Assembly (NCBI RefSeq): GCF_020882245.1
Contig: NC_083598.1
Coordinates: forward strand, 71,243,714 to 71,307,713
DNA from: Rhopalosiphum padi
Taxonomy: Eukaryota; Arthropoda; Insecta; Hemiptera; Aphididae
Reading direction: 5' to 3'
DNA length: 64,000 bases
The notes beneath the pieces were generated by a model. It worked only from the letters and a program-made list of their open reading frames with translations, ran no database searches and was not told the DNA's origin. Below, piece by piece: positions 1 through 14,050 of this stretch. Made by a program: the position numbers and the translations under genes. The first letter of the stretch is position 1; each line of letters opens with the position of its first letter.

Positions 1-1289
1 TTTAAATATTTAGATTTTAAAAACACCGTACTAATACCTTGAACGGGTGAGATGACAATATATTATAAAACGCGCTTTCTGCTAAGACTTTGCAGGGTAT
101 TGTATAATATAGGTAGTAACCGTTTTTTCTGTGTGACAGATATCTTCCAGCGCAAAATAGTTTTTCAAAAATTGTATAAATATTTTAATGAAAACATGAA
201 TTATTGATAAATCCAAATACGAAACAAAACTGAAAATTATAAATATATCATAAAAGTAGGTAGTAATAACCAGTACGGCGATTTAAAGCGATAAACAAAC
301 GTGATGTGTAATATTAATGTCATAGATTACACTAATATAATTTATTATATTACTATTAATATTAATATTACACCTATTGTCTCAGAAAACTGGATTAAGA
401 AATGATTCTTATGGAAACCGTTTCAAAGAGAAAATTATGATGATGACAACAGAAATGAGAATTAATACGTAACATGCACTCACAAACCCATATATGTCGA
501 GCATAAACAGACGTCAGTCATATATGTACGTAATATAACGTACATTGTACACAATAATATATAGTATGTACATGTGATAATTAATTTTAATTATCGTAGT
601 GTTCATTGACACTAGTCTATTATGTATGATATGATTTTTTTAACGACGAACATTCATTATTTGAGAATTGGGACAATCTTAATATTTTTTACATAATTTG
701 AAGTACTTTTGAAAAAAAATCTATTTTTTAGGAGTTTTATTTTTTTTTAATGATGATTACTGTTATATTTATAATTTATAATGTTATAATATTTGAATAA
801 TAACATTTTTTTTAAATATTTTAATTTCCCTATTATTTACAATTTTATTTAATTTAAATTTTAGTAGTTCAGTTTTTTCATTTTTAAGAATTTTAAGTTT
901 AAGTGATAATAGGTGATTGTAAGCTAGCAAGATTATATTGCACTCGTCTAAACTTTAAAAGTTAATTATTTTTTTAATTTTTTGTTTAGTAAGTATATGA
1001 ATATTAGAAACAATATAAAACCAAAATTGTTAGAATAATATGTAAATAATTAGTTACAATTTAAATAAAATTGTATAAAACATTTTACAATTTGTATTAT
1101 ATACTTAATAAATAAATACATATTTAGGTGAATACAATTCATCGCTATAACCATCAAAATTCGACTGAGGAAAGTGTAGTCAATAGTATAAATCACATAA
1201 CACATGTTATGTGGTATGTACCACATTATAACATTTATAATATAATTAGTGAAATACCATAGAGAAGAAATAAAATAATACGAAAACAC
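1..1289. other. AT-rich desert, nothing seen
   Basis: Low-complexity AT-rich sequence. The one open frame here (1050-1289 minus) is AT-driven and not protein-like. Confidence 0.6.
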
Positions 1290-1680
1290 GTTCCAGATGT
1301 AGTTTTCCGTTTGACGTCGGTCGGGGATGATACTGTGTCATGATATCACTTCGCCGTGATAGTTTTACGTGTGCGTGTGTATGTGTATGTTTTTGGGTCG
1401 AAGTAGTAATCCAAGGACGGGAAAAAGAACAGAAAAAAAATAAACAAAAACAAAAGATCCACACCGCGTTTGCCCCATATCCGCTGCATTCGAGGCGAAT
1501 GGCTGCCACCCCCGGTGGCGTTTCCTTGATGGATAACCCTTTTATGTACACACTTTTTCGTTTTCTAATGTAAAGCCCAAAATGTGCAAACCAAATTTAT
1601 TATACCCGCTTTATACGTATATAAGTCCGGATCCATTTCATTGCGTTGCGCATACTGCGCTCGACAATAAAAGTTACATT
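1290..1680. other. GC/CpG-enriched block of unknown role
   Basis: It stands out from the desert by composition. It contains a GT-rich run near 1368-1395 and TATATAAG at 1618-1625 ahead of a short GC-rich stretch, which could be a plus-strand core promoter. Open frames on both strands here are short and do not look like proteins. Confidence 0.25.
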
Positions 1681-4600
1681 AAATACAAATACATAATATA
1701 TATAATTGTATTTAAATAAAGTGACAATAACGGTGATACCAGTAATACTAGTTGAAACGCATTTACGTGTCCATGGTACAGAAAAATAAAAATTAAATAA
1801 TTTGTTTCCTACTGTTTTAGACTAGTGGAGTTTAAAAAAAATATATTTATGTTATATTAAATTTACATTATAATATAATATATTAAACTAAATATTAATT
1901 TTCACAAAACTAACCACATGATGTATTTGAATTAATTAATTAATATGATTTTTATATTATTCATATACGATATGAATCATAAGTGTGTGTATATAAATTT
2001 TATAAATATATGTTAGATATAATAGAATCAACACAAACTAATAGTCACTAATCATTACACTTTTATTCAAAACAAATTGAAAACAAAACATTTTAAATTC
2101 ATAAAAAAATGAATAGCAATTTTTTTTACTAATAAATTTAACATTAGAGAGACTATAATTATTATCGAAAAAAAAACTCGGGTAACAATTTTTTGTAATA
2201 AAACAGTCTATATACTATATAGAAGACGTACGAAGAATTTGTTTGTTGTGAATGTTGTCAAGTTATGAAAAAAAACATAACAAATCATTAAAAAAAACAA
2301 TTTTTTTAAATTTTTATAAAAAATCAATATGGTTTTCTATCGAAAGAGAAAAAAATATGATATTTTTTTTTTTGTAATACTATTTACTTTGTTTATAGCA
2401 TTAAAAATGTACCTAACCTTTAGTTTTTAAATATATTTATAGTTATCAAATAAAAAAGAATAAAAATAAAAATTATTATATATGAAGCATTGCATGATGA
2501 TAATATTTAACTCCACTAACAATAAATATCAAAATGTCAATTATAATATAATCATTTCTTCGTAACCAAAGTGCAATTAGCGATATATTATATTTAAATT
2601 TTAAATACTTAAAATTAATTACGATTGTATATTATTTTAAAAAATAAATTAAAAATATTGAATTCATATTATTATGTAGTAAATAATGCGCGTTTTAATA
2701 ATTAAAAACTGGATTAAAAACATATTGTTTATTTATATTTAAATTGAACAAGTATAATATGCTTTAATAAATATAATAATAAGACATTTAAAGCTTAAGC
2801 CCAAAAGAAATAATATTCATATTATTTATATTAGACATATAGTCAAAAATCTTAGGGTATTTGTTTGACTGTCATCCGTAATTTACCTATATAACCTATA
2901 CGGATATATAATATATATTTCTTCTAATATATTAAAATGTATAAATGCATATCATGATATATAATAGGTATGGTTCATTCTAATGTAAGCAATAAGCATA
3001 CACTGAGTAGTGTGGGTTCGCATGGATCATTGAATTTTTATTCTCGTATTACGTGCATATACGTCGTCTTCTATAGTACAGAATATATTTATAAAGTGGG
3101 TGTACTCTATATAATGACTAACACATTTTTAATTTTATTTCTATTTTTAGAGAAGTATTGGAAGTTTCAAGTTTAACAGTAATATATTTCATCTAGCAAA
3201 TAAAAAACGAAAATGCCTATATACGATTTGTATTTTTTCTTTTATTATCTTATTACATATAATATATTTGTTAATTCTATTATTTAGTTACACATTTATT
3301 GTAAATTGTCCGTTAAATTCCCTAGTGGTTTCAAATATAAAACTTTGATAAACTAAAAACAATTAAGCTCCTATTAAACTAAACACATATAGTCAATTGC
3401 ATACTCTTTGTTAAAATAAAGAATATCATGTGTACCAAGACACCAGGTAAGTGATTTATTTTACGTAAAACCCACATTCTTTCAAATACCATTAAAAAAA
3501 TATTATTTTTTTGGAATTTCATATTCCAAAGCTAAATATTACTAGAAATATTTAATTATATTAAGAATTTTGAACGATTAATTAATTGATTCGTATAATA
3601 TTTAAAGTTTAAATGAGAGGAACAGTGAACCAATGTTTTGCAGGATACCCTCTTTTTCACTCCACTCATCTAATCGTTGAATACTTATAATTTATAACTC
3701 ACAAACTACTCTTTCAAAATTAAATATTTAAAAATCAAAGTACATTTAAAAATTATATTCTGCTTTTGAATAAGGAATTAAAAATATTTATTTTCATTAA
3801 AAAAGTAAAAAAATTAAATTGTGTAAAAAATATATTTTTAAAGACAATAGATTTTCTTAAAAGTAGTTGTTTAATAATAACAATAATAGAAAAATCATCC
3901 GTTATAAATACTATCTATAATTAAAGTAATGGTGTAACTAACATTTCCTATGTTATTGCTTATCTTTTTATTATAAAATTAATTTAATCACGAAGTATGA
4001 ATAGCATAAATATAGCTCAACATGTATCTTTTGAAAATAAAAAACTAGAACTAACTACTAAAAACTGTATCCTATACTTGTTTTATACATTAAAGCAGTC
4101 TTCAACTTTTTTTGCTGCGAGTCACTTATATATATTTTTTTTTAATCTCGCTGGCTGAAATCGTAATAAAAATATAACATATTAAATTATTAAAAATGTA
4201 TTAAAAAATACATGTTATGCTTAAAATATGTTTGTGTTTCTCAAATAAATAGACAAAGTGAGCTGCCAATTGAGTACCCATACATTAAAGCTTTACTGAA
4301 TTATAGAAATAACAATTATTAATAATTAGACAATAGTATTTAATCTTAACCATACCTATTCGAAAAAAAATAGTTCCTATATTTCGATATAAATATGCAA
4401 TAATATAATTTATTATATTAATATCTTATTCTAACTTAAAAGTTGTTATTAAAAAATCTATACTTTAAGATCACAAAAAAATATAATTTATCGAGTCCAT
4501 TGTACATAAATTAAATATGTATGTATAATATATTATGGTTTCAAGTACTTAATGAATAAGACCAATAGCATGAACATGGTGATAAAATACGTATATATTA

Positions 4601-7600
4601 CTTGAACAAATAAGTAGTTATATATGCTTATCTACTACCCCTTTACTTTGTAGTTTCTACATGTTCATTAAAATGGTCTTGCACTTTTGTTTTACAACAT
4701 GTTCAGTTATTTTGCAAATAATCATTCATCGAATTATCATTATTATCCACACAATATTCCCCAAGACATTGCTGCCTATAGAATTCCAAGACTAATGGAC
4801 CTCGTTTAATGATTGGACATTTCCAATTCTAAGTAATTGTGTTGGTTAAAACTGTGAGGTGAATGAAAACAGACAAAATTAAACTTGTTGAGTTGTTTCA
4901 TTAGCGAGCAACCTCCGATTTTAACGAGATAGCACTCAAAGTTGTCTGGAAAATCAGTAGACACCTATTATAAATGTTTTCTAACAAACATGAAATTAAA
5001 ATAATTTTAATAACAGAATAGAATAAGATTATTGTATTCCGTGTTATCAAAGGATAATGGTGAACATAGGTATTATCTCGTACGGGTAACAATGTTATTT
5101 ACTGATTTTTATGTGTTTTTTTATCGTACAAATATAACTTTCTAGAAACCTTTTTGTCCTAAAAAATAATTTCAGTTTACAATTAATATCATTGAGACTA
5201 CTTAGCTTTGGTGTTAAATATACATTTACGCGTTCACTATAACCTTTACATTGGTGTATTCGTGCAGAATATTATATGTTATTATAGAATAGTTCGTGTG
5301 TTCTACTTTTTGTTAAAGTGGAAATTATAAATAATAAATGTTCCTACATTTTTAATACAACAGTAAGAGTTATTGGTTTTTAAATAATTTGTTTATTGTA
5401 CTCATAGTATACTCAGTTTTTTTCTAATAATTATAAAATTTCAAATTTATTTCGTATCATAATGAAATTTGCGAATACCTCATACATAATTTGTTTGCAT
5501 TTTATTTAACTAAGTTCAAATCATGAATAATAAATATATCGAAAAATCGAAGTTTTAAACTGCTTAAATAATAAATATATAATAATTAGCGATCGATGTA
5601 TGCGTGGTTTACGAACGTTTTAATCTTCTAAAAATAAATCGATAATATTATAGAACTAATCTAAAATGTATTATTCAAACAATAATATCAAAATACGAAC
5701 ATGTTTTTAAACTATAAAATATTATTATATTATATTACTTATAATTTTCGTAGGGTTAATCAATAACAACTATTATTTCCATAAAGTATTGTTAGTAATA
5801 TAGTATACAAAGTATTATAATATGATATTGATATATTTATATATATTTAATACAAGAAGATTCACTAAGCATGCAAACACCATTTTTTTATTTTAATAAT
5901 GCATTTATTTAAATTTTGATTTTTAGAATTTTCAAGTACAGGTATACTAAAATACCATATTTTCAATTACTTACATGTATATACTATATTTAAGTAGTGG
6001 CGATATACATTTTGTTTATCAAATAAGAACCACATTTTATACTGTAAATTATTTAGCAGTCAATATTTTTGAGAAATTGTATGTATCTGAGTTAAAATTC
6101 GAAGTAAAAGTTTCTGAGTATTCACTAAGGATAATAGTTTATGACAATGGGTTTAAATATATACATGGGGAAGGTAATAATATGAAAATTATAATAATTA
6201 CCACTAAAATACTTACATTTTGCAATTTTTTTTAAATTGTCCTAGTATAGTTAGAACTAGATTAATATATTTCATATATTTAATCTTATATTATAAAACC
6301 ATTAAGCACCATCTTCATTAGTTTGTATAAAGATTTAAGTACATTAATATTAATTTCAATAAAATAACAAATTAAAAATGTATTTAAAAAAAGAAAGTTC
6401 AGATTTAAAAAACAGAAATTTATATTACCACACTCCTAATTTGATATTAAAATCTTAGTATCTAAAAATATTTATGCTTGAAAACAATCAGAACTTGAAT
6501 AAAAAGATTATTGAAAAATGGAGGGAATGGTTGTAGATTTTAAATTATTTTTACAAATATGAAATCTTAATTAATAGCTAATTTATAATTATTTATATCC
6601 TTTGCGTAAGATATTAGAAAAATCATTATTTGATATATTCATATTTGAAATAAGACAACATTTAAAAATTTTTTAATATTATAGATAGGTATATTATTAT
6701 TTATTTGTTTTCAAAAGTTTTGTATAAGTATTTGAGATAATTTAATTTTTGTACTTTGAGTTAACAGATAATATTTTAATCAGAGACTCTTTCATTGAGT
6801 ACAAGAATTACAATTTTCCTGCATTATTTATATTTTATCACGCAACTAACTTCAACTTGGTGTTAACCATTACGATTAAAAATTTAAAAAACTAACAACA
6901 AATCTTAATAAGGCGACTTGCGTGCTCCGCATGGCAAATGCATAAATCGAGAATACTAATTAACTTCAAAATGTACGTAGGTACATAAATTCCCAAACTT
7001 GCAGAAAGTTGCACTTAGATACTATATAGTTCTTTTTCCCCCATTAATGGTTACACTTTAAATGTTACTATAGTCAACTATAAACTATTCATTCACACGC
7101 GTTTAACATTAGCTAAATACTGGAGATAAACACAACGGTTCAAACAATAAATTCAATAATTTATTATTTCCATCATATTAATTGTAAAATAAACATTATT
7201 ATTTATTGTTAAAAACTACGAATTTAAAACGACCTTCAAAATAAGTTTTACCATAATAAATTATTAACATTTTAACATATTTTCTTTCGTAGATAAAATA
7301 AACTATATAAATCAATATTACATGCTTTGTGAAATAAAATATAAAAAGTATATTTTTTCAGTAAATATGATAAAATAAAGTTATGTTTAATCATAAATTA
7401 AGAATTACAAATTAAGGGTACAAAACGTTAAAAGTTTTTCTAAATTAGAACAATTTTATTCACTTTATTCCACACTTGCAATGAAACTTTTAGATTTTGT
7501 ATCTTTTTTTACTTGACAATTAATTGTTTGAGTATTATACAGAGAAGGGTGTTTTATATCTCATTAAAATATTACTTTTAAAATGATAAATTGTGGGCTA

Positions 7601-9253
7601 TCAAAAATAATGTCTTCCTTTTTAACCATTTAAAACAAACACAAAAAAAGAAAGTTTTTAATACTAATTTTTCAGTGTTAACGTTTATATGTCAAAATAT
7701 TAATTTATTTTGTTAATATAAATACAATATTTTTATAAAAAAAAAATAAATGTAGTACTATAAATCTTTAAAATTACTTCGTACCTCATAAACAATATTA
7801 TAATCATATTAAACTTGCTATGTATTATGATATATTATATTTAAAAAATGCAAATACAAATTTTTTTAAATGAAATTAAACATTTTTATGAAAATATTAT
7901 AAAACTGTATACCTACTATGAATAATTATACAACGTAAATAAGTATGTAGCTACTTACAACGTAAATATTATTGTATTTTACTAATCAAAAATGATATAG
8001 GTACAATGTAAAATTATAGATAAAGAAATTTACTAGCTAAAAAAAATTAAAGAGAAATCTATCTTACAAGATTATTTGAATTAAATTCCGTAACAAAAGG
8101 AATTATATTTTCAAAGTATAAAGTATTATACATTACTATTAAAATCAAGAGATCATGACCTAAATTCTTAACATATTTTTACCGAAAACGGAATTTTTTT
8201 AAATAAAAATTAATTATACGTTTTTTACCTTTTTAGTTAGGTATTATTAATCATAAAAAAATAGTAATTTAATAATGGGGATTTCTAAATTAAAAAATAA
8301 ATATCATATGCAATCACAATTTAAAAAAAATAATATTATGTGAAATTCAAAATGACTGTCATCTTAATTAAAATTACCTAAATGTATTTCTAAGCCCTAG
8401 TGGAGCAATAAATGCTATAGAATATGCTAATGGAAACTTATGCAAATATTTTTCAGTTAACATACTTACACTTTTCTCAATATTTCACATAATTATTCAA
8501 CAGTTTCGTTCAATAAAATATTAGTTATCGATTTTTTGCAAGGTTAAAGTACTGTTTAACCTTAAACTATTATTACATTTTTTTAAATTCCAATAAAATT
8601 TAATCGTAGGTAGTATTATTTAGTCTAGACGGTTCGTTTGAAAGACGACTAATTGTGGCAAAAAATACTGTCGTTGTGCATCGACAACATAACACTATTA
8701 TTTGCAATCGAATAATATACGTATAATATGATATTTCAGTCCGATCGTATTACAGGAGTGTACACAATAGTAATAAAATAACGATGTTCCCTCCGATCAA
8801 CGGTTCAGGTTAACATTTATTTAATATTATACATTTTTTTTTACTTCCATCAACCTCGTCGGTGGTGCACATTAGTTGATTATATTAGGAACATAATGTA
8901 TAATATGTAACATAATAATATTAAAAATATATTATTATAATTAATTTTAATCATAATATACTACGCACAATTCAGTTGCAATTTAAATGGATAGTAAATG
9001 ATACAGAAAGCTAACTGAAGTCAAAAACCAAACGAAACACGCGATCACAAATTAATGATTACTATCGTTCGCACATTGTCTTACGATTTTTTTTTATCCA
9101 TAAAAACTTGAATCGTCATAATAATGTACATCATTGCTATGTTATAATATAATGTTGTGCAGCAGCAGTAGGATTATCATTATATTATATAAATATGCAT
9201 AACATCGTGAGGGTCTACTTCGCATAAGGCACATTGTGATATTATATACTTAC
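1681..9253. other. AT-rich desert
   Basis: No gene supported on either strand. Apart from the repeat copy at 5857-5941, it holds only AT-rich low-complexity DNA and short chance frames. Confidence 0.6.
5857..5941 (+). repeat. Short dispersed repeat, copy 1
   Basis: Matches 10162-10244 with about 80% identity: GATTCACTAAGCATGC versus GATTCACCAAGCATGC at the start, and GAATTTTCAAGTAC at the end of both. Probably a terminal piece of an interspersed element. Confidence 0.7.
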
Positions 9254-9480
9254 CACGGATTGTCGTAGGTTAAGGAGCGATACGATTGAGGCACGTGGGT
9301 TGCATTTCGTCGGATCGTCAGACGTGCGTGCATCTACCGGAGGTTACCGCGAACGACTGCCGATAGTGGTCACTGGTCGTGGCGTTGCGGCGTAACCACC
9401 GCAGGTGCGTCTTCTAATGCGCGCATGTCCGACATCCTGCCTAACGTCGTCGTCGTCCATGTGGAGACATAAACGCGACT
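9254..9480 (-). other. Possible untranslated first exon, minus strand
   Basis: This is the most GC- and CpG-rich block in the first 16 kb. Read on the minus strand it ends at CCGTG|GTAAGTATA, a near-ideal splice donor, with the GT at 9253-9252. Only short frames are present: 38 codons from an ATG near 9462, and shorter ones. The block therefore suits a 5' leader with upstream frames better than coding. No downstream exon could be found in 1-9250. Confidence 0.35.
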
Positions 9481-10699
9481 CGAGAGAAAGAAAGATATCA
9501 CTGCCGATGACAATAATAACCATTATAATAAACCTAACTACCTAACATATAAAATATTGTATAAATTCACGTAGGCGTCGATAATCTAGATAATATGAAA
9601 ATTACTAAGACAATAATAATACTCGTACATATTATCAATGGTGTAATATTGTAATATTACGGATAACAGAAGGGATAAAGCTTTATATTCAATAAGACGA
9701 ATCTTTTTTTTATTTTATATTCTAATACTCATACAAATACAAGTATAAGGTGCAATAATTACAGAATAATAAATTTATAATATTATTTAAAAGATAAAAA
9801 TTTTGAACACCGTTTGACAAGGTTTCACCAAGCAGTCAATGAAGGTATCAACATTTAACCGTCTTTGAAAATAAAACTAAAAATCTAAATTTTCCCCTAA
9901 CTGATATTCTTAATTATATGATATTATTATACATATATACGTGCGTAAAATAGTAGGTTCATCACGTTATTAATTAAGCAGATTTAATGTTTACCTGCAG
10001 CAATGTAACATACTAATACGATTTGTATGTAGGTATAAGAAGCGTTACGTCTTTTGTTATAAGTAGCCAAGTATACATGTACAAATGTATTTTAAGACAA
10101 TGCAATTTTGATTAATGATTCTGTATTACCTACCGTAGAGCAATACCATTGATTATACAAAGTGATTCACCAAGCATGCTCAAACCCAATTTATCCATTA
10201 ATAATGAATTTATTCAAATTGTGATTTTTGGAATTTTCAAGTACTGCGACAATACAAAGTTTTTTTTTTAATGAGTACCGATACCTCTTTTTTGAATATA
10301 AAGAACCAATTATATAATTTTTATTAAAATATTGACTATTAAAATCAAAATTCAATCAAGTAATTCTAATAGTTTTTATACTTTATAATATACCTATGAG
10401 TACTAAGGATGTTATAATAATGATTTTATATAAAATAAAAGTTGGTATAAGTAATATCTATTATAGAATTTATTAGACTCTAGTAATTAACACAAATTAC
10501 ATATTATTAATTAAATTATTATAATCAATTCATTATTACTTAATTACTTGCCTTTATTAGAATACAATATATTAAATTATTTGCTAACAGCTAATTATTA
10601 TTATGATACTTATTTTGTCATCTAAAAAATTAATAGGTATAGGTGTAGTAATTAATAATTTAATTTAGTTATTAACAATACAGATATTGTAAAAATTAT
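9481..10699. other. AT-rich spacer
   Basis: Only the repeat copy at 10162-10244 was recognised. Confidence 0.55.
10162..10244 (+). repeat. Short dispersed repeat, copy 2
   Basis: Partner of 5857-5941 in the same orientation, 4.3 kb away. Confidence 0.7.
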
Positions 10700-11840
10700 T
10701 CACAAAAAGGTAAGCAAGTTGGTGTTACTTTGCAGTACAATAGATGTTGAGTGAATCGCTCTAATGGATGTGTTAAATTTGAATTCAATGATATATCATT
10801 CTTTACAAAATCCGTTTCTGAGTAGAAAAGATCTCTTAACCTACTCGTATATCACTAAGTATATTTCATTATTTGTTGTTTGATAATGCTAAGTAATTTT
10901 GTAACTATTAGAGCTATAATAGGTTCATTTAAAATCTTTAGCAAAAACATTATATGTAATATATTATTAATATTTAATTGCACAAATAGTACATATTTAT
11001 ACCATATTATATCATTATTATTAACCTCTGGGCCAATGCCTACCATCTAACCCACTTTAAAACAGTGTGATTATGTTCATGCCGTTCATGATATAAATTG
11101 GTGATGGATTAAAATTAATCTACATATTTTGAAAATATTTCGTGTAGAAAATTCATAATATACATACAAGTTAAGTCCTCTAGAATAATGTTTTTGAATT
11201 ACAATAAAATAACTAACATCATTATTCTTGGTTTAAATATGTAATTTAGTCAACATTTCCATTTCAAATGTTTATAAAAAGAAATTATTTATATAATATA
11301 TTTTAGATTTTTAGGTTTCAGTATGAATTGTTATTTGTTAACGTGGTTACGTTTTAAAGTCTTAGCTATACAAAATCAACTTTTGATAAATTGTTAACTA
11401 CAAAATATTTTATACATATTTGCAATTTTATCGAGATTCATTAAGATTTAAACGCCAGCTTATAAAAATATATTATAACTATGTATTTTGGGTATTTTTT
11501 AATTATAATATAAACAACTTATAAGGAACCTTATATTACATTTTCAATGACCTAATAAAAAAAACATTTATCAATATGAATTAAAAAAATTAAAATATCT
11601 AAATCTTTTTATGCCTATGGCAAGGGCCCAGGAGCGTCAAAATATTTTAAATATAATTTTAAATTTCATCATGTATATACAATTCTGATATAAACATTTA
11701 CTGTACTTATCAAGTATCTACAGTTATTAATTTATGAGTCACGTTAAAATAAAAAAATTCAATTTTGTCAAATACTGATTTTATGGAAAAATCCCTGTTT
11801 TTTTTTTTAAATATTCCCCCCCCCCCACACGAAGAATAAG
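10700..11840 (+). repeat. Old diverged relative of the 0.75-kb repeat
   Basis: The head at 10730-10830 (GTGTTAAATTTGAATTCAATG, then a decayed form of the AACGATTCTGAACGG word) and the tail at 11690-11830 (TCAAGTATCTACAGTTATTAA, TCAATTTTGTCAAATACTGA) follow the order of the 32.5-kb copy, with an AT-rich middle. The block ends in a C-run at 11815-11826. Borders are approximate. Confidence 0.6.
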
Positions 11841-12189
11841 AAGTTTAAGGACTTAGCCATCACATAACTATATATTATCAAGGTTTTATTTAAACTTTAC
11901 AAACCTAGACTAGGAGTGAATTAAAAGTTTTCATTAATTTTGATTTTGCTTTACTTTCTTTGGATAAATATGTAAATCAAGTTACTTTTATGGCTACCGA
12001 AAACTCCAGGAATTCCTAAATTAGCTCTATAAAAATGTTAATTGGTGATCCCTACGATATACCTGTACGATATACATAATACACACCACACACACCACAT
12101 AAAATAAGAAACAATAAAAAATTTTAAATAACAGTTGTAGAAGCGTCTTACTATGAAGAAAATGTGAATAATATGCATAATATAGGTGC

Positions 12190-12470
12190 GTGAGGTGACT
12201 GATGTGCGTTTTATACCATGATACCACCCTTTGCGCGTAATCCTCGAGAAACGGGAGACGTGTTTCGTCAGACCGGAAGTGATGAAGACGTATTATACAA
12301 GACTCGTTTCTCTGGAATTTCACCAGCTGTCGACTACTCGTACTGCATACCATTTGTCGTACTCACTATAACTATCATTGATAATCGACTGGTTCTTCGA
12401 ACATGAAGAAAGCGGTTAATAACTACAATTTTCCTCGAGGACTGAACTACGGTAAAATTCGTGGTTTTCC
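12190..12470. other. GC-enriched block with short open frames
   Basis: Frames are open on both strands (12218-12406 plus; part of 12027-12353 minus). The plus-strand peptide (MIPPFARNPRETGDVF...) is protein-like in composition but unrecognised, and no consensus splice sites were convincing. It may be a decayed exon or a piece of a transposon. Confidence 0.2.
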
Positions 12471-12559
12471 CATTCATATTTAATATATAAATAAAAAAAA
12501 TTAGTTAAGTGTGTACTGTGTAGCTCTGCTATACATAAGGTTTCGAGCGAGTCATAATT

Positions 12560-14050
12560 ATAGGTCTGTTAAATTTTAATTCAAAAAAATTTATAATATA
12601 TCATTGCTTAAGAAAAACAAATATGAGCGGAAATAACCGTCTATCAGCCTATATCACCAAGTGGTAATAAGTGATGTTTTTTTGATACAGCTGTAAAAAT
12701 TATTCATTTTAGTTTTAGTATTATAGAATATTGATATATTTTTTTCCAAAAATACTGCATTTATTATATTATGTATATTTAATTAATATAATATGTATTT
12801 ATACCGTATTATACCAACTTTAACGTATAATTCAAAATAATTTATCTGTAAATATCATAAAATATAAAACAAAATATATTATATAATAATATTTTAAAAT
12901 AAATCAAAACTGTTAAAGCATAATATTATAGTAAAATTCATAATAATATAATAATTTACGTAAAAGTTTTAAATTCCCATGAATAATATTTTTTTATTAT
13001 AATAAAATAATTAATTTCATCCATATTGAAATTTAAAATATCTATAAAAAAAATTGGCCAAATACATTTTTAGATGTTATGTCTTAGTACTCTTAGTAGG
13101 AACCACTTAGGAAGAATCTTATTGTATTAAATGTTTATCTTAGGTATAAAAACACACATTTTCAATAATTCTCAACAACAAAATGATTTACTAAATTTTG
13201 CAATGTTTATGAATTTTGTCAAAATTCTTATTTTAAATGCTTGTAAAAAATATTGTGACTATGTTCAATATTTTTTAGTTGAGAAACAAACAAAATACTC
13301 ATTTAAGCATTTCTTGTCAGCAAATATGGGAAAATATAGTATGACAGCTCCAGAAACTCGTTGGTACATTGTTAAGAGTGTAGTATGTTACATAAATGTA
13401 ATAATAATTTCTAAAATTTAAATTTAAATTAATGAAAAACTTTTTTTTTATTTGGAATATTTAATATTTTGACATGCGAGTTTTAAAAATGTACATGTGT
13501 AAATAGGCCTTATTTTAGTAAAAAAAAGTGAAAAAAAAAATCTTTTTTACTATTATAAAATAGCCCAATTACATGTTTTTCACTACAATTTTTCAATTTA
13601 CTTTCTTTTAAGTGTGAAGGAATAAGTATAAAAGTTTAAAAAACACAATTGGAGTTTTTTGCAAAAAAAAAATTTCCATAGTTTGAAAATTTTATCCTAA
13701 ATAAAAACTATAATATAATCATCAGTTTTTAAAAATTTCAAGTATCTGTGGTTATTTGTTTTTGAATTACATCAAAACAACAAAACCGGCAGTTTTTCCT
13801 TAATTTTTTGCTTATTTTTCTTGACTATAAAAATAAGTATTAGTAATTTTTAAGTTTGAGTAGTTTGACCTCTCTGAAATACAAACAATCCAATTGAATA
13901 TCCAAAACAAGCAAAGCCCACCTCCATTTTTAAAAATCGAAGCATTTTATCGTTCACATATTGTGTAGTATCTACAAAAAAAAAACATCATTATAAAATC
14001 TATACATTCATCGCTCCATTCAAAATCTAAAATTCGGGTCAAGTTAGTTA
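12560..14050 (+). repeat. Old diverged relative of the 0.75-kb repeat, with insertion
   Basis: The head (about 12565-12650, ending in CCGTCTATCAGCCTATA) and the tail (about 13725-14030, with TTTTTGAATTACATCAAAAC and ATCGCTCCATTCAAAATCTA) are in the family order. A 96-codon open frame at 13131-13421 lies between them. It resembles nothing I know, its composition matches the surroundings, and it is not called as a gene. Confidence 0.5.

Noticed and set aside
1050..1289. 79-codon minus-strand frame with hydrophobic content
   Set aside because: AT-driven Ile/Tyr/Asn/Phe-rich translation with no motif. Expected by chance at this composition.
3012..3030. GGTTCGCATGG as a tRNA B-box
   Set aside because: No A-box or cloverleaf arms at the right distance.
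13131..13421. 96-codon plus-strand frame
   Set aside because: Lies inside a degraded repeat and has background composition and no recognisable domain.
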